A stretch of 64,000 nt of DNA from Zymoseptoria tritici IPO323 (GCF_000219625.1 NC_018217.1:434001-498000); one strand, 5' to 3'; positions 34,869 to 45,480 are shown, numbered from the stretch's first letter. The notes: a model not told the origin generated them from the letters alone. Made by a program: numbers and translations.

Positions 34869-37319
34869 ATGGCCAACGAAGAAGTTCCTCAGGAATTTCC
34901 CGACGTGTCCCAAAAGCTATCTGCCCCGAAGAAGCTGTCCGCGTTTGAGCGTGAACGACAGGCGCAGGAGGAGAAACGGAAAAGAGCAGCGGCAGAGAAC
35001 GCGGCGGCGCTGAAGTTGTTTGAAGATTCATTCGCCGACGAGGACAAAGATGACAATGACGACTTCGATGGCTTTCCGGCGTTCAATGCACCGCGTGGTT
35101 CTCGAGCGGGCTTTGGTGGCTCACGATCCGGACTGGGCGGTTCTTCTGCAGGAGGGGCACTGCCACCGAATCTGAAGAGAAAGCGAGCATTGGAGGAGTT
35201 GAGAGAGCAGCAAGAGGCGAGAAGAGAGCAGCAGGCGATTGCAGATGAGTACACATTACAAGGTCATGCAAACGAGGAGCAGGACCAATACAGCCGAGGA
35301 GCAGAGCGGGAAGACGTCGCACCCAGGCCGACAGTTCAGTTGACCTCGCTTCCACCGGCCACAACGCTTGAGGATATCAAAGTGTTGCTCCGCGATCATC
35401 TGCAAGTCCACTCGGTGCAGTTTCACCCTGCCCCATTGTCGAACTGCAAAGCATCGCTTATGGCTGTCGCTGCGTTATCGCCGGAAACAACGACCTCTCA
35501 AATCGACAATGCCGTAAGTGTATTGAAAGACAAGTATCTTGGGCATGGCTTCTATCTCTCTATTTCACGCCATCTTTCGTCGACTTCGCTTCTGCCTGCC
35601 TTGTTAACTGGACCGAATGCTACATCCAATGAGCCCTTTGGCGCGCAAAAGGCTAGCAACGATCAAGGCCGGTCGAACCTGCGAAATGCTCCTCCGCCGA
35701 CGGAGTTTGCTCCGCCAGACTCTTACGAATCACAATCCCGGAACGGGGAGTACTCGATCGGCTCGACCGTTGCGGTCCAGCCGCCATTGGATACCTGTAC
35801 CGTCCGCGCAATACATGTCATGGTCGACCGTCTGCTTTCCGAACCGGACTCCAAGCGCGCGCTTGAGCTCGAGGCCATGTTGATGGCCCTACCGGAAGTA
35901 CAAGCTGACGAGCGTTTCTCATTCCTGTACGACTCGCGCAGCTCGGCCGGCGTCTACTACCGTTACTTGCTATGGAATGATGATGAATGCATTGAAACCT
36001 TGCGGGAGCAGAAGCGACTTGGCAGAGGTCCTGAGCGTGTTTACGAAGATGTAATCATCGACTGGGCCCCGCCAAACGGCGACATGCCCTTTGTGGATCT
36101 GTCCGCCCTCGGTGAAGCGTTGGAACATCCGAGCTACGAGTCTAGCGATGATGAGAGCGACGATGGCGAAGGCGCAAGGCGGTTCAACAGCAACAGAGGA
36201 CGCAAGGATGGGGAGACCCTCTCGATGCCGACCGAGGCGAAGCGACTTCATCCTCTACAACTCGCAAGACTTGCATGGTATCTGTCGTCGATGCCTTCTA
36301 CTCACGCCAAGCTGCGCAAGTGTGACGTCTCGGCGGTCACAAGTTTCGCAATCAACAACGCCGGAGCAGCTGCAGAAGAGATCGTAGACATGCTGGTGTT
36401 GAATATCGAGAAGCCATTTACGCAGTCTGGATGTGCGAAAATGGACACGGAAGAGCTTCCTTCGGATGACGATGACATGTACGAGCCGGACGAAGACTTG
36501 CCCGTCGTAGAGGCTACCTCTACCCCGGAACACGGCGATGACAATGCGGAGAAGAAAGATCAGTATGACCCTTCTCAAGCCAAGCTGGTCGCCCTCTATC
36601 TGATCAATGATATCTTGCACAACTCGTCCACAGCAGGCGTACGGAATGCCTGGAAATACCGGTCACTATTCGAGATTGCCTTTCGCCGACAGAGAACGTT
36701 TGAACATCTCGGGCGTCTCGAGAAAGATCTGGGCTGGGGACGGATCAAGTCTGAGCAGTGGAGGAATCGGATCCGAGTGCTCTTTGAAATTTGGGAAGCT
36801 GGCAGTGTCTTCGCTGGCGATGTCTTTGAGACTTTGAAGAGGGATTTCTTTGAACAGCCAGAGGCTGGCGATGAAGGACCGGCGGGTGAGAAGTCTGAAC
36901 CCGCGGCGGAGCCCAAGCGTGTCCCTCGCTTCAAGCGGATCGATAACACGACGTCTGCAGAATATGCTCGCGTCGAGCCGAGCGCGTCATCGATGGGGAC
37001 CGATATCAGACACGGGTCATCTCGAGGCGGCGACGACGGATCACATCTTCCGTTTGAAGAGCTTGACGGAATGTCTTCCTTTGTGGATGAGATGCGGAAA
37101 GACGGGTCGGCAGGATCGATGGGTGGGAATGCCGCATCAGCGGAGAACGCCTATGTTGTTGATTGGAACGCAATGGACGTTGACACTGCGCCGCTGAGTC
37201 AGCCGTCGAAGACCGGCTTTTCGATCAAGATTGGAGGTGGTAGCCAGCAAGCCTTGGTGGATGATTCGAAGCGCACAAAGCAAGCCGAGGACATGTTCGC
37301 GGCCAGCGATGAGGATTGA
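34869..37319 (+). CDS. SR140/U2SURP-like splicing protein (RRM-SURP-CID)
   Basis: Nuclear RNA-binding protein associated with the U2 snRNP in animals, here a single exon of 816 aa. Order: charged N-terminal coiled segment rich in Glu/Lys/Arg (about 20-140), a divergent RRM-like domain beginning TVQLTSLPPATTLEDIKVLL (about 155-240), a SURP module (about 310-370, ALPEVQADERFSFLYD and YYRYLLWND), an acidic patch SSDDESDDGEG, and a CID (about 460-660) with RLHPLQLARLAWYLSSMP, an acidic insertion, then LVALYLINDILHNSS and WKYRSLFEIAF. The CID would contact phosphorylated RNA polymerase II tail. This domain set in this order is diagnostic for the SR140 family; the RRM is the weakest match. Confidence 0.85.
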   Translation: MANEEVPQEFPDVSQKLSAPKKLSAFERERQAQEEKRKRAAAENAAALKLFEDSFADEDKDDNDDFDGFPAFNAPRGSRAGFGGSRSGLGGSSAGGALPPNLKRKRALEELREQQEARREQQAIADEYTLQGHANEEQDQYSRGAEREDVAPRPTVQLTSLPPATTLEDIKVLLRDHLQVHSVQFHPAPLSNCKASLMAVAALSPETTTSQIDNAVSVLKDKYLGHGFYLSISRHLSSTSLLPALLTGPNATSNEPFGAQKASNDQGRSNLRNAPPPTEFAPPDSYESQSRNGEYSIGSTVAVQPPLDTCTVRAIHVMVDRLLSEPDSKRALELEAMLMALPEVQADERFSFLYDSRSSAGVYYRYLLWNDDECIETLREQKRLGRGPERVYEDVIIDWAPPNGDMPFVDLSALGEALEHPSYESSDDESDDGEGARRFNSNRGRKDGETLSMPTEAKRLHPLQLARLAWYLSSMPSTHAKLRKCDVSAVTSFAINNAGAAAEEIVDMLVLNIEKPFTQSGCAKMDTEELPSDDDDMYEPDEDLPVVEATSTPEHGDDNAEKKDQYDPSQAKLVALYLINDILHNSSTAGVRNAWKYRSLFEIAFRRQRTFEHLGRLEKDLGWGRIKSEQWRNRIRVLFEIWEAGSVFAGDVFETLKRDFFEQPEAGDEGPAGEKSEPAAEPKRVPRFKRIDNTTSAEYARVEPSASSMGTDIRHGSSRGGDDGSHLPFEELDGMSSFVDEMRKDGSAGSMGGNAASAENAYVVDWNAMDVDTAPLSQPSKTGFSIKIGGGSQQALVDDSKRTKQAEDMFAASDED

Positions 37320-37609
37320 CCGCCTGAGATGTGGCGACGCACTCACAATGAGTGGGGAAACTGCTTCCCTCCCAAAAACACCCAAATGCACCTGCTCGAT
37401 CCACCAACACAAGCGGGTCCGGTAGTACCTGGCGTATGTCAATGAACCGCCCAATTCAGTTTCCCTGGCGTGCATGCATCCTTGCACGACATTGTATAGA
37501 CTGCGCTTTCCACCAAATCACAGGAGATCCTTTTCAGGGTTCGATTTCGATTCAAGGCCTCCTTCAGCTTCACAATTCACCCGCACTGACCGAATTTGAA
37601 GCTTCCGCA

Positions 37610-38482
37610 ATGGCGTTGCGCGACGCCCAACTCGCGCCACCCAACAGATCCGGGCGACAATCCTACGTTCGGATCACGCTTCCGCCACTCACCGATGCGG
37701 AGAGCAGCTTCCTGAAGGACAGCTATGGCAACGAATTCAAGTTCCTTCGGGCATATGGTCTCAGTATTTACGACAACGAGAAGCGAGCCGAAGGTCGCAG
37801 CATCCTCAAAGGCTTCATCACTGCCATCGAGCGCGGCCGGCATGATAATGTCGATCACGAGGCACCGGCCTACATTGGCAATCGATACCCAAACGGTCTA
37901 GACCAAAACTCGGAGCTACACCCGATCGACCGACACTCGTTTCCGCAAGAATCTTGCGTGTTTGATCATCGACATCCTCATCATCCTGCAATCGGCCAAC
38001 CCTTCTATCAGCGCGAGCCTGAGGTCCCAGGGAACCAGTATCCTAATGGCGTATCCACCTTCTGTCCAGAGCCCGGCATGACATATCGCCAATATCGCCA
38101 TCCCGGCGAATTCGAACAACACTTCTTTGAGCAAGGGTCTGAGGATCGACGCCCTCGTGGCAGCCGCTTCGAGTCTCCCATTGCCGCGGCATATGACGAA
38201 GGCAGAGATTATGCGGATGATTCTGAAAGCGTTCCAACATCTCACGCTGCCGACCACGTTCATACCGAGCCAGCGCTGAGTCCAAACGAGGGCGATGATT
38301 ACGTTCGTGGTGAATGCAACAGTACGGTCGACCCCGCCAGCAGTGAATCCAGCGAGGACTCTGGCAGTGATTGTGATGAAGTCTTCGCCGGCGACTCCGA
38401 CGATGAGGACGACCTTGACGATGACTCATACGATGGCGACGGCGACGGCGATGACTACGACTACGACTACGACTACGATTGA
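37610..38482 (+). CDS. Uncharacterised protein with acidic Asp/Tyr tail
   Basis: Not recognised. From the ATG at 37610 the product is 290 aa. The frame is open 86 codons further upstream, but that part reads like non-coding sequence. The first 75 residues look folded (SYVRITLPPLTDAESSFLKD, then KFLRAYGLSIYDNEKR and GRSILKGFITAIER). The middle is His/Pro/Tyr rich and disordered, and the last 70 residues are strongly acidic with Ser-Glu runs and a terminal alternating Asp-Tyr stretch. No membrane segment or signal peptide. It could be a nuclear or chromatin-associated acidic protein, but that is a guess. Confidence 0.55.
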   Translation: MALRDAQLAPPNRSGRQSYVRITLPPLTDAESSFLKDSYGNEFKFLRAYGLSIYDNEKRAEGRSILKGFITAIERGRHDNVDHEAPAYIGNRYPNGLDQNSELHPIDRHSFPQESCVFDHRHPHHPAIGQPFYQREPEVPGNQYPNGVSTFCPEPGMTYRQYRHPGEFEQHFFEQGSEDRRPRGSRFESPIAAAYDEGRDYADDSESVPTSHAADHVHTEPALSPNEGDDYVRGECNSTVDPASSESSEDSGSDCDEVFAGDSDDEDDLDDDSYDGDGDGDDYDYDYDYD

Positions 38483-38678
38483 TTCCATGGATGAGAATGT
38501 ACTTCGGAGAAACGATTGCCTTGCATCTTGCGCTGGTGTAGATACATATCGGGAGCTTTCGAGCAAGCGTAGCCATGACAAATGAAAGGAACAGCTTCCA
38601 CGACCATCAACATACCCCTCCCGGTTTTTGCTACTTATTCAACCACCGCCGTGAACAATGTTTTTTTAAGCAGCTGCC

Positions 38679-39598
38679 CTAACGAGGCATTGATAATGCG
38701 CCACGAGGTTCCCGGTCTGGAATCGGCATCTTTTTGACCGGTACAAAACCATGCCGCTTCTCGTAGTATGGTTGTCCGGCAGTGCTACCGTCGAGGTAGG
38801 TCTCCAGACCATCTTCGTCGGCCTATTGATGGACTGTCAGTACTCGCAATCTATCGATGTTTCTACTGGCCTGCTTTACCTGATCAGTGCCCCATCTAAA
38901 CTGCGATGCACCTGAAGGGACTCAGCTGGAACCTCGGGGGAGTTTTGGCATGAGGCATCTTCTGCGATGAAGTCACCAACGCCCTTCCCCCGATAGTCTT
39001 CATGGACTCCGAGGATTTCGAGGACTGCACCGTTTAGTCCAGCCGACCTTTGTTACAGACACCCTGCAATCGTCACTTACATCAGTGCGGCCGTTCCCCC
39101 ATGACTTCTTCCCGGTTGACCTCCATCACCGAAAAATGCCTCGATAAGCTCCTGGTAGCCTGTCAGCATCAGTGGGCAACCCCTGTCTCTTCGAACACAC
39201 CATGTCAAACAGTCCCTCTGGAATATCCGGCCCTGCGCAAAGCGAAGTGAAAATGTCAGCATCCTTTCGCGAACATGGGCCTCACAGAACCGACACTGTC
39301 TCCCCCTATTGGAATCGGCTTGAGGAATCTGCCACCTGCTGAAGCCTGCGAATCTGTCATGCTCCTGCGTATCGACTGCGACAAATGTGCGATCGGTTGG
39401 ATTCTCCAGCCCGATTGCCCACATTCTGTCTAGATACTGACGGCGGCAGATTGTCGAGTCGGGAAAGAGGTACGCCCAAAATGACGAAAGGCCAAAAGAG
39501 TTGAACCAGATGTCGTCGGTCAGTGTTTGGAGGTCACCTTTGGTAGCTGGACGAATCTTGAACCGATTTGTATCGGCGAGGTGAAGTTCGGACGTCAT
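38679..39598 (-). pseudogene. GNAT-family N-acetyltransferase with one in-frame TGA
   Basis: Acetyl-CoA-dependent acetyltransferase of the small fungal GNAT group. Six exons can be traced: 39286-39598, 39201-39232, 39081-39159, 38977-39024, 38880-38911 and 38679-38822. Introns of 41-65 nt with GT donors and AG acceptors restore the family pattern: N-terminal FKIRPATKGDLQTLTDDI, FSRWQIPQAD, NREEVMGERPH, the CoA-binding HEDYRGKGVG, then QADEDGLETYLD and YYEKRHGF. Where the family usually has Trp in RPHW, this copy has TGA (39082-39084), just before the GTAAGT donor of intron 3. No alternative donor removes it. Either the gene is recently dead, the stop is read through, or the base is a sequence error; everything else is intact. 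It is head-to-head with the GFA gene. Confidence 0.72.
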
Positions 39599-40016
39599 AT
39601 TTGCGGTGTCAATGTGAAGTGGACTGGCGGGAGGCTACTCTCCAAGGTTTCCATGTCGTGCTCGACCCCGCGAAGGATTCGCTGGGGTGATGCAGCTTGG
39701 TAGTCGGGATCGAAGTGGCACGTTCAGCCGCAACTGAGTGGGAGGCGGCGAATCATCCCTCTGAGCGGAGGGAGAATAGTTGATGCTACACAGAGCATGC
39801 AACGTGGTGGCTGGTCAGATCAGATGTCTCGAGAAAGCTTTGGCACTCCGGCGACTTTCGTGCCACCCGGAATTGCCCCATGCGGAAGTCACAGGAAGAA
39901 AAGTCTCCGGCGAGATTGACAAATACATTTTGATGCTCGAGGTACACTGTCGTCTTCTTTTACTCACATAGCCGCTCGTACGACCTCCTCGAATCGTTGG
40001 GAAAGAAGACTCGGAA
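39599..40016. promoter_or_regulatory. Divergent promoter between GNAT and GFA genes
   Basis: 418 bp between the two divergent starts. No gene is seen. Confidence 0.4.
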
Positions 40017-40605
40017 ATGCCATCTGACCCTGTTTCGCAGCCACCCTGGCCAGGAGCTACCTCCTCGAAGCGGACATACACTGCGCATTGCCATTGCGGA
40101 GATCTCTGCTGGAGCTTTGAGCTCTCGCCGCCATTATGGTTGCAATCCGCGCAACAGAATAAGGATGAGCAGATCTATCCTGTAACCCAGTGTGGCTGCT
40201 CTTTCTGTGCTCGCCATGGCATACTTTCGGTGCATCCACAAGCTAGGAGTATTCGGTTCCTGACTGGAAGGAGCGATGACGAGAAAGATGAAGTCTCAGG
40301 AAAAAGGAAGACACGGTACAAGACGGGTTGCAGGCTCGGCGAATGGTGGTTCTGTGGGCGCTGCGGCTCCGTCGGTGGGCTGGATTTTGGGAAGCAGAGT
40401 GGTGTCGTAGACGAGGATGGAGAGCCGAGGAGCCTTATGAATGTAAGTTCTTCCCGAGCAAAACCGAATCAGGGCGTTGGTTGTTGACAGCCGGTGTGGC
40501 CAGGTCCGAATGCTGAAGGACTTTGATGAAAGCAAGCTGAAGATTCGCAAGTCGGAGGCGATGAGTAGCGTTGGACCGGCATATACGGTTGGAATACGAA
40601 TGTGA
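40017..40605 (+). CDS. GFA/CENP-V domain zinc protein
   Basis: Small protein of the GFA (glutathione-dependent formaldehyde-activating enzyme/CENP-V) fold, which binds zinc through cysteine pairs. Two exons, 40017-40442 and 40504-40605, with a 61-nt intron (donor GTAAGT, acceptor CCAG) give 175 aa. Seen: N-terminal HCHCGDLCW, CGCSFCARHG in the middle, CGRCGSVGG further on, and a C-terminal NVRMLKDFDESKLKI that the splice restores. That end is typical of fungal GFA proteins. The enzymatic role of most fungal members is unknown, so no reaction is assigned. The charged insert between the first and second cysteine groups and the Gly/Arg-rich SGKRKTRYKTG segment are not informative. Confidence 0.82.
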
Positions 40606-40960
40606 CACGACCATACTCTGTAGGCGAGACGCTTCGGCAGGGAGATAAAACCGCCGATAAAGTTCAACGACGGACAGCCTGCCGTTCATCCTGTGTAGTT
40701 CAGGCAGTGCAAAGTCCGCACGCAGAAATACAAACCGGTCGACAAAGATTGAGACGGCGCTAGACAAGTATCATAAGAAGCTCAAACGATACGGTGCTGT
40801 TGTTGACTGAGCACCGGAGTTGTGACATCTGAATGCGTAAGTTACGCCTGCTCCAATATTTCCGGCAAGAACTTGCAAAGCGCACCGCACGGAGGTGGCG
40901 CAGGAGCTTTGCGGGAGATCGAGCGCGGAACAAGACGTACTGTAGAAGAGGCTTGCAGGG
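40606..40960. other. Intergenic, no gene seen
   Basis: 355 bp between the GFA gene and the pogo-like element. No recognisable content. Confidence 0.4.
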
Positions 40961-40984
40961 CGTGCACGGTGCATCACGTGCACG
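40961..40984 (+). repeat. Left terminal inverted repeat of pogo-like element
   Basis: CGTGCACG, 8-bp spacer, CGTGCACG. It pairs inversely with 43109-43131. Confidence 0.65.
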
Positions 40985-41213
40985 GTCGCAATCCGAGGAT
41001 CCTTCCATATTAACCACCACTTTAATGGTCAATATTGTCACAACCACTGGTCGGAATTAGTTGTTTGATAGCTTAAATTAATCGCAATGATCATATCTAT
41101 CAGCTCTGAGCAGCTTGTAACTTCTGCCTTAATGTTATGCGTGTTGTAGGTTAAGAGGAATTAGCTAACTGTGGACCCCCCCTCCGCTCTTAAGACAGCT
41201 TTAACACTATAAT

Positions 41214-43040
41214 CAGCTTCTTCTGCCTTACACGACGCCTTGCCCTTACCGGCGCTAGCAAGGCTTTACGTGCAGAGGCAAGGAGGTCTGTTTTTAGCTG
41301 TAAATTAGCACCTTTAGTCTCCTGCTAAGCAGCCTTCTTAGCAGCCTTCCGGGCTGCTGTAGCTAGTCTGTCTGCCTTAGCCTAAGCACGTTAATTAGCC
41401 TTTAATTAAGCAGCTACCTTCTTATCTATTGCTCGCTCTTGCTTCTGCTGCTTTATAGTAACCTTAGCTTGCTCCTTTTTAGCGAGGATAGCGACATATT
41501 GCTTTAGTTTGGTTGGTAAATAAAACTGTGCAGCCTGCTCTTGTAGAAGGGCAAGGAGCGGTGCACTACGCTGTCGCTTCTTCTTCTCGTTATTAAAGGC
41601 ATTACGCAAGCCCTTACGCTCGCTCTTAAGAAGGGCGTTCTTAGTCTGCAGATGCAACACTGTGTTGCTTAGCTTCTGCACCTTGTGCCGGTCAGTCTCG
41701 TCGTTTACCTCTTTTACGCAGTCCTTTACAAGCGTTCGAAGCTGCCGCTAGTTAGAGGCTAAGATCACAGAGGTAGCAGTGTTTGGCCGGCTCTTGTGTG
41801 CAGTAGTAGGCCTGCTGCTGTCACTTTTACTAACCTTCTTGCTCGTGCTCTTGCTCTTGCTCTTGCTCTTGCTCTTGCGCTTGTCTTTAGTCTCGTCGAA
41901 CGCCGCTAATACAGCCGTTGAATCTAGTAGATACAGTCCAGTCTTCGTAAAGGCCTTGTGGATATTAGCCGGCTTAAACGCCTTCTAATAAGCTGGCCAA
42001 AATAGCCTCTAGAAGTCGCGTTTACTATAGGTAGAGCGGCCCTCTAAATTGAAGATCTCTCGTAATAGATTAGTACTATAGAAGGTAGCTAAAGGGCTAA
42101 AGAGGCCGACATCGAGAGGTTGTAAGCGGTGTGTTAAATAAGGTGGATAGACTGCCACAAGGATCCGGTGTTAAATGCAGTACTCTAGGAATGCTATGTT
42201 CACGTATAAGCTATAGCTATTAATTACAAGCAGCCTCTAGCCTCTGCTAGCCTTCTTACGTGTAAGCGGCTCGAATACCTTCTTTATCTAGTAAAGGCCA
42301 AGGTTGTTGTTAGTCCAGCCGTTCGGTAAGGACGCGAAGAACGCCTCGTGAATGTCCTTAAAATCCTGTAGCTACGAAGACTAAATGTTGCTAGTCTCAG
42401 CCTTGTAAATAAGGCACGGAGGCAGTAAGGTGCTATTAGCGCATATAGCAGCTAACAACGTAATCCATTTACGATTACTATCTTGTGTGTGTCTAATAAA
42501 CCGGCCGTTCTCGTAGTAAGCCTTCGTAAAGATCCTCCGGCTCTTTTAAAGCATGCTAACTATAAAGCCCTTCTTATCTATGTTGTATGTGTTCTAACGC
42601 TCTACGTTGTACTTGTGTGTCTTCTCTTTCAATAGGTCGTAATAGGCCTAGTACTGATTAACAGAGTTAGCCTTCTTGCGGTGTTTATCGAGTAGATTAA
42701 GGTATTTCGAATCGATGGCTTCTAAGTGCCGACTAACGAATCTTAAGGCCTACGAAGGATGAGGACGGCGACTAGCTATATCTTTAGCAAAGTTAAGGAG
42801 TATTGCCGGTGTCGGTAGAGTGCCTTTGCGTGTAAGGGTATCGATGTAGGCTACAAGAGTGCGTTCTTGTTAGTGCGACAAAATCATAGTATTTTCGTAG
42901 TGTTCAGCTTTAGAAATGGTCACCTTGCGCTATCGACGAGATAAAGTGCTACGGTGCACATCCTAATTATCTGCGACTTGTGCAATATTCTTTATATCTG
43001 CCTCCTTTAGCTCCTTTAATGCAGACTCTATAGGTGTCAT
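41214..43040 (-). pseudogene. Pogo/DDE1-type transposase broken by RIP
   Basis: One frame of 609 codons runs from the ATG at 43038-43040 to TGA at 41214-41216 with no frameshift but more than a dozen internal TAG/TAA codons. Seen: N-terminal helix-turn-helix (ESALKELKEADIKNIAQVA, HRSTLSRR), a CENP-B-like segment, a DDE domain (GWTNNNLGL, PPYLTHRLQPLDVGLFSP), a Lys-Ser repeat from a CTCTTG hexamer array (41848-41877) and a basic coiled-coil C-terminus. Stops sit where Gln or Trp is expected. The second catalytic block, normally D-G-H in this family, reads N-S-Y, changes explained wholly by G-to-A and C-to-T transitions. The enzyme cannot have been active in this state. Confidence 0.85.
41848..41877 (-). 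repeat. (CTCTTG)5 hexamer repeat coding Lys-Ser
   Basis: Five perfect hexamers inside the transposase. On the minus strand they encode an alternating Lys-Ser linker between the DDE domain and the basic C-terminus. Confidence 0.95.
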
Positions 43041-43108
43041 AGTTGTGGTGTGATAATTCATTAAAGATTGGCTAAATTCGTGGTTTTAACGTTCTTCGAA
43101 TTTGAGGT

Positions 43109-43131
43109 GTGCACGCCATGCAGCGTGCACG
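43109..43131 (-). repeat. Right terminal inverted repeat of pogo-like element
   Basis: Reverse complement begins CGTGCACG, then an 8-bp spacer and CGTGCAC. It matches the left end apart from the spacer and the last bases. Confidence 0.65.
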
Positions 43132-44292
43132 TGATGCAAACCACTTCTACCACCTGGGTCTCAATGCACTGGGGATGTGGACTGTCAGAGCGCCGGGCCG
43201 GACACGAGGATCACGCAGGATTCGGGGCAGGTCGTTGGGTATCTTCGTGCGGAGATCATGGCCGTGGAGTCTTACACCGCTGGCAGACTCGTCAGCACAG
43301 TAGCTCATCTCCATTCTTCGACAATGTATTATGTGCTATTCAACCCAATGCGTCGATACCACACATGACGCATTGCCTCGTTTTCATCAACGCCGAATTG
43401 TCATTGAGATCCTGTCATCAGTGCTCCCACCGCGAGACCCCAGTCCGATAGCTACGCGGTCATCCTGTCGTCGTGGTATACTGCGCACGCTCGATCGCCA
43501 GGTTCATCGAGCGGAAGTTGATCAATCCGAGATGATGTTGAGAGTGATGACATTCGAATGGATATCATTGGCTGGAGTCCTGGATGTGCTTTTATTAGTG
43601 GAAGCCTCATTCGTCCGGATCCTGGTCAGACAAGGTACTCCTCAGCTTCATGTTTCAAAACTACGCTGCAGCATTGCGGTGACAATCTTACTGTACCGAT
43701 CTTGCGGGGTAATGGCAAGCAAGCCATTGGCCGTTCAGCCCGCAGAGGCAAGGGCATCGTTAAGATTGGATTGAAGAAGTTTCCTGATGACGGCCCATGA
43801 ACCCGGGCAGGACCTGACCAGAGATTACCCTCGTGTTTTCTCCAGGAGCTCATCGCATTGGAGATTTGTGCTTGCTGTTGCAGTGCGCTTGTCCGGCCTA
43901 GGACAGCTGAAGACTTCGTGGGAGAAGAGGTCAGTGTGCCGAAGTGGCCACCATCCGCTGACGATTTGAGCTGGCGACAGTGTAGAGACAAATCCCAAGT
44001 CAACCTGGAATTTTTCGATTGATGGGCACTCCATGCGGGCATCGCGAATCTACAAGGATTCATTCCGACTGATCCTCAAGGGGTCCCATGAGCACGTCCG
44101 CTGAATGCGAACATGTTTCGCCGGAATTGGCGGAGTGGTGGACGAATTTGGCCATGTCGAGCAGGGCACCCGGCCACAATCATCGAGCGCGCAGGTGCCT
44201 CTGGAGACACATAAGCAGCATCACGTTCTTCGCCTTTCGCTGCATCTTCTCGCTTCCTCCACTTCAAGATCTCAACTCGTACCTTCGCAGCC
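43132..44292. other. Intergenic, no convincing gene
   Basis: 1161 bp between the pogo-like element and the secreted-protein gene. The longest frames are about 145 codons and have no recognisable domain or coding-like composition. Confidence 0.4.
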
Positions 44293-45279
44293 ATGAAGAC
44301 CTCCATTTTGACCCTCGCCTCCGTCCTTTCTGCTGCTGCAGTCCCTCAAACATACCAGCAGCAGACTGATGACTGCGAGCATCCTCCTGCTCCGTCGCTC
44401 TGTGACAAATGTGAGCAGCAAGATGAACATGATGGACAAAAGAAATCCACTGACTCGCTCCCGTCTCAGACACCACCGCTTTGTTGAAGGACAACACCGC
44501 TGCCAACCAACAGACCGTCCTCACCCTGATCGTCAACACTGCCATCATCGGAAACTACTCTTCCAACCCTGGCTCTCTCGTCGCTGTCCCGGGAATCCTC
44601 GCTCCAGGTACCGGCGACTATGCAGGTGTCGACTTGTCCGTCTACTTCACCGGCGCCCTCAAGTCGACCAACAGAGGAGGCAAGACTGGCGTCAGTGTGA
44701 ACCTCCTGGATGGAGGTGGTGCCGCACCCCTCAAGAAGAACAAGCCAGCGGACGACACCACCAGCAACCAACAGTGAGTCGTCTCTCATCTGCTTTGTCC
44801 GCCTGCAGGGCACTGACCAAAAGCACACAGCCGTCTCGTCTCCCATCTCTACCCGTACTTCGCAGGCCTCCTTGGCTGCTCGCTCTTTGGCAACACCACG
44901 GATCCGTACCCTGGCCCAACGTCCATGTACGAGTTGCACAAGTTCATGGCGCTCGACGAAAAGCAAATTGGTTGGTTCATAAACAACGTCGGCCTTTCGG
45001 CTGCGAGCTTCGGCGTCACCGAGGAGGACGTCACTACCGTCGGCAAGGCTCTGGAGAGCACTTTCGGCATGCGTTGCAGCCCACCTGCCAAGGGTCCGCA
45101 GAGCAAGGCGCCCGAACTGCAGGCGATCTGCATCGAGGTATGTCGTGAGATGAGAAGTTGTCGAAGATTCATGCTGACGCACCTCACAGCCAACTTGTCC
45201 ACTTTCCACTCAGCCGGTGTGCGGTCAGTACGACCCTGTCATCGAGCCTGTGGCTGCCGGTGGGAAGGGTGGTCACTAG
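44293..45279 (+). CDS. Secreted protein, possibly truncated-globin-like
   Basis: Four exons (44293-44410, 44470-44773, 44831-45137, 45190-45279) with three GT-AG introns encode 272 aa. A signal peptide is clear: MKTSILTLASVLSAAAVP. The body starts TALLKDNTAANQQTVLTLIV, contains GDYAGVDLSVYFTGALKSTN, and ends with a Cys/Pro/Gly tail CPLSTQPVCGQYDP. The second half has LYPYFAGLLGCS, MYELHKFMALDEKQIGWF and GVTEEDVTTVGKAL, which resembles the E, G and H helix pattern of truncated hemoglobins. I did not confirm a haem-binding proximal His, so the globin idea is only an inference. What is firm is a secreted, Cys-containing fungal protein of unknown function. Confidence 0.72.
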
Positions 45280-45480
45280 TGTGGTGGTCCTTTCCCAATG
45301 TCGGAGCTGATGTAGCATTGATTGTCGTATGGTCCTGGTGGGAGACTGGTCTTTCTGTCGGTGGTGCTGATCTGGACATGATGATGTCTTCACAATCCTT
45401 TTGTACATGGTGTAATTATAGTTGCTGTTCTCTTCAAACCAATATGGCCGTCGTCTCTGTTCTCGTTCTCTTGTTTGTGG

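Larger units (their letters stand above)
40961..43131 (-). mobile_element. RIP-inactivated pogo-like (Tc1/mariner superfamily) DNA transposon
   Basis: A 2.17-kb element bounded by imperfect inverted repeats at 40961-40984 and 43109-43131, each with two copies of the palindrome CGTGCACG (one base changed at the inner right copy) spaced by 8 bp. It encodes one transposase on the minus strand. Base composition shifts sharply against the neighbours towards TA-rich codons, and every internal stop but the terminal one is TAG or TAA. No clear TA target duplication remains at the ends I chose, so the outer boundaries are approximate. Confidence 0.75.

Noticed and set aside
38420..38480. Acidic GAC/TAC repeat at the end of the orphan gene as a mobile or regulatory repeat
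   Set aside because: It is in frame, encodes an Asp/Tyr tail and ends in a stop codon, so it is simply coding low complexity.
43331..43774. 147-codon open frame after the pogo element
   Set aside because: No domain, no clear start context, and another frame of similar length overlaps it; likely chance.
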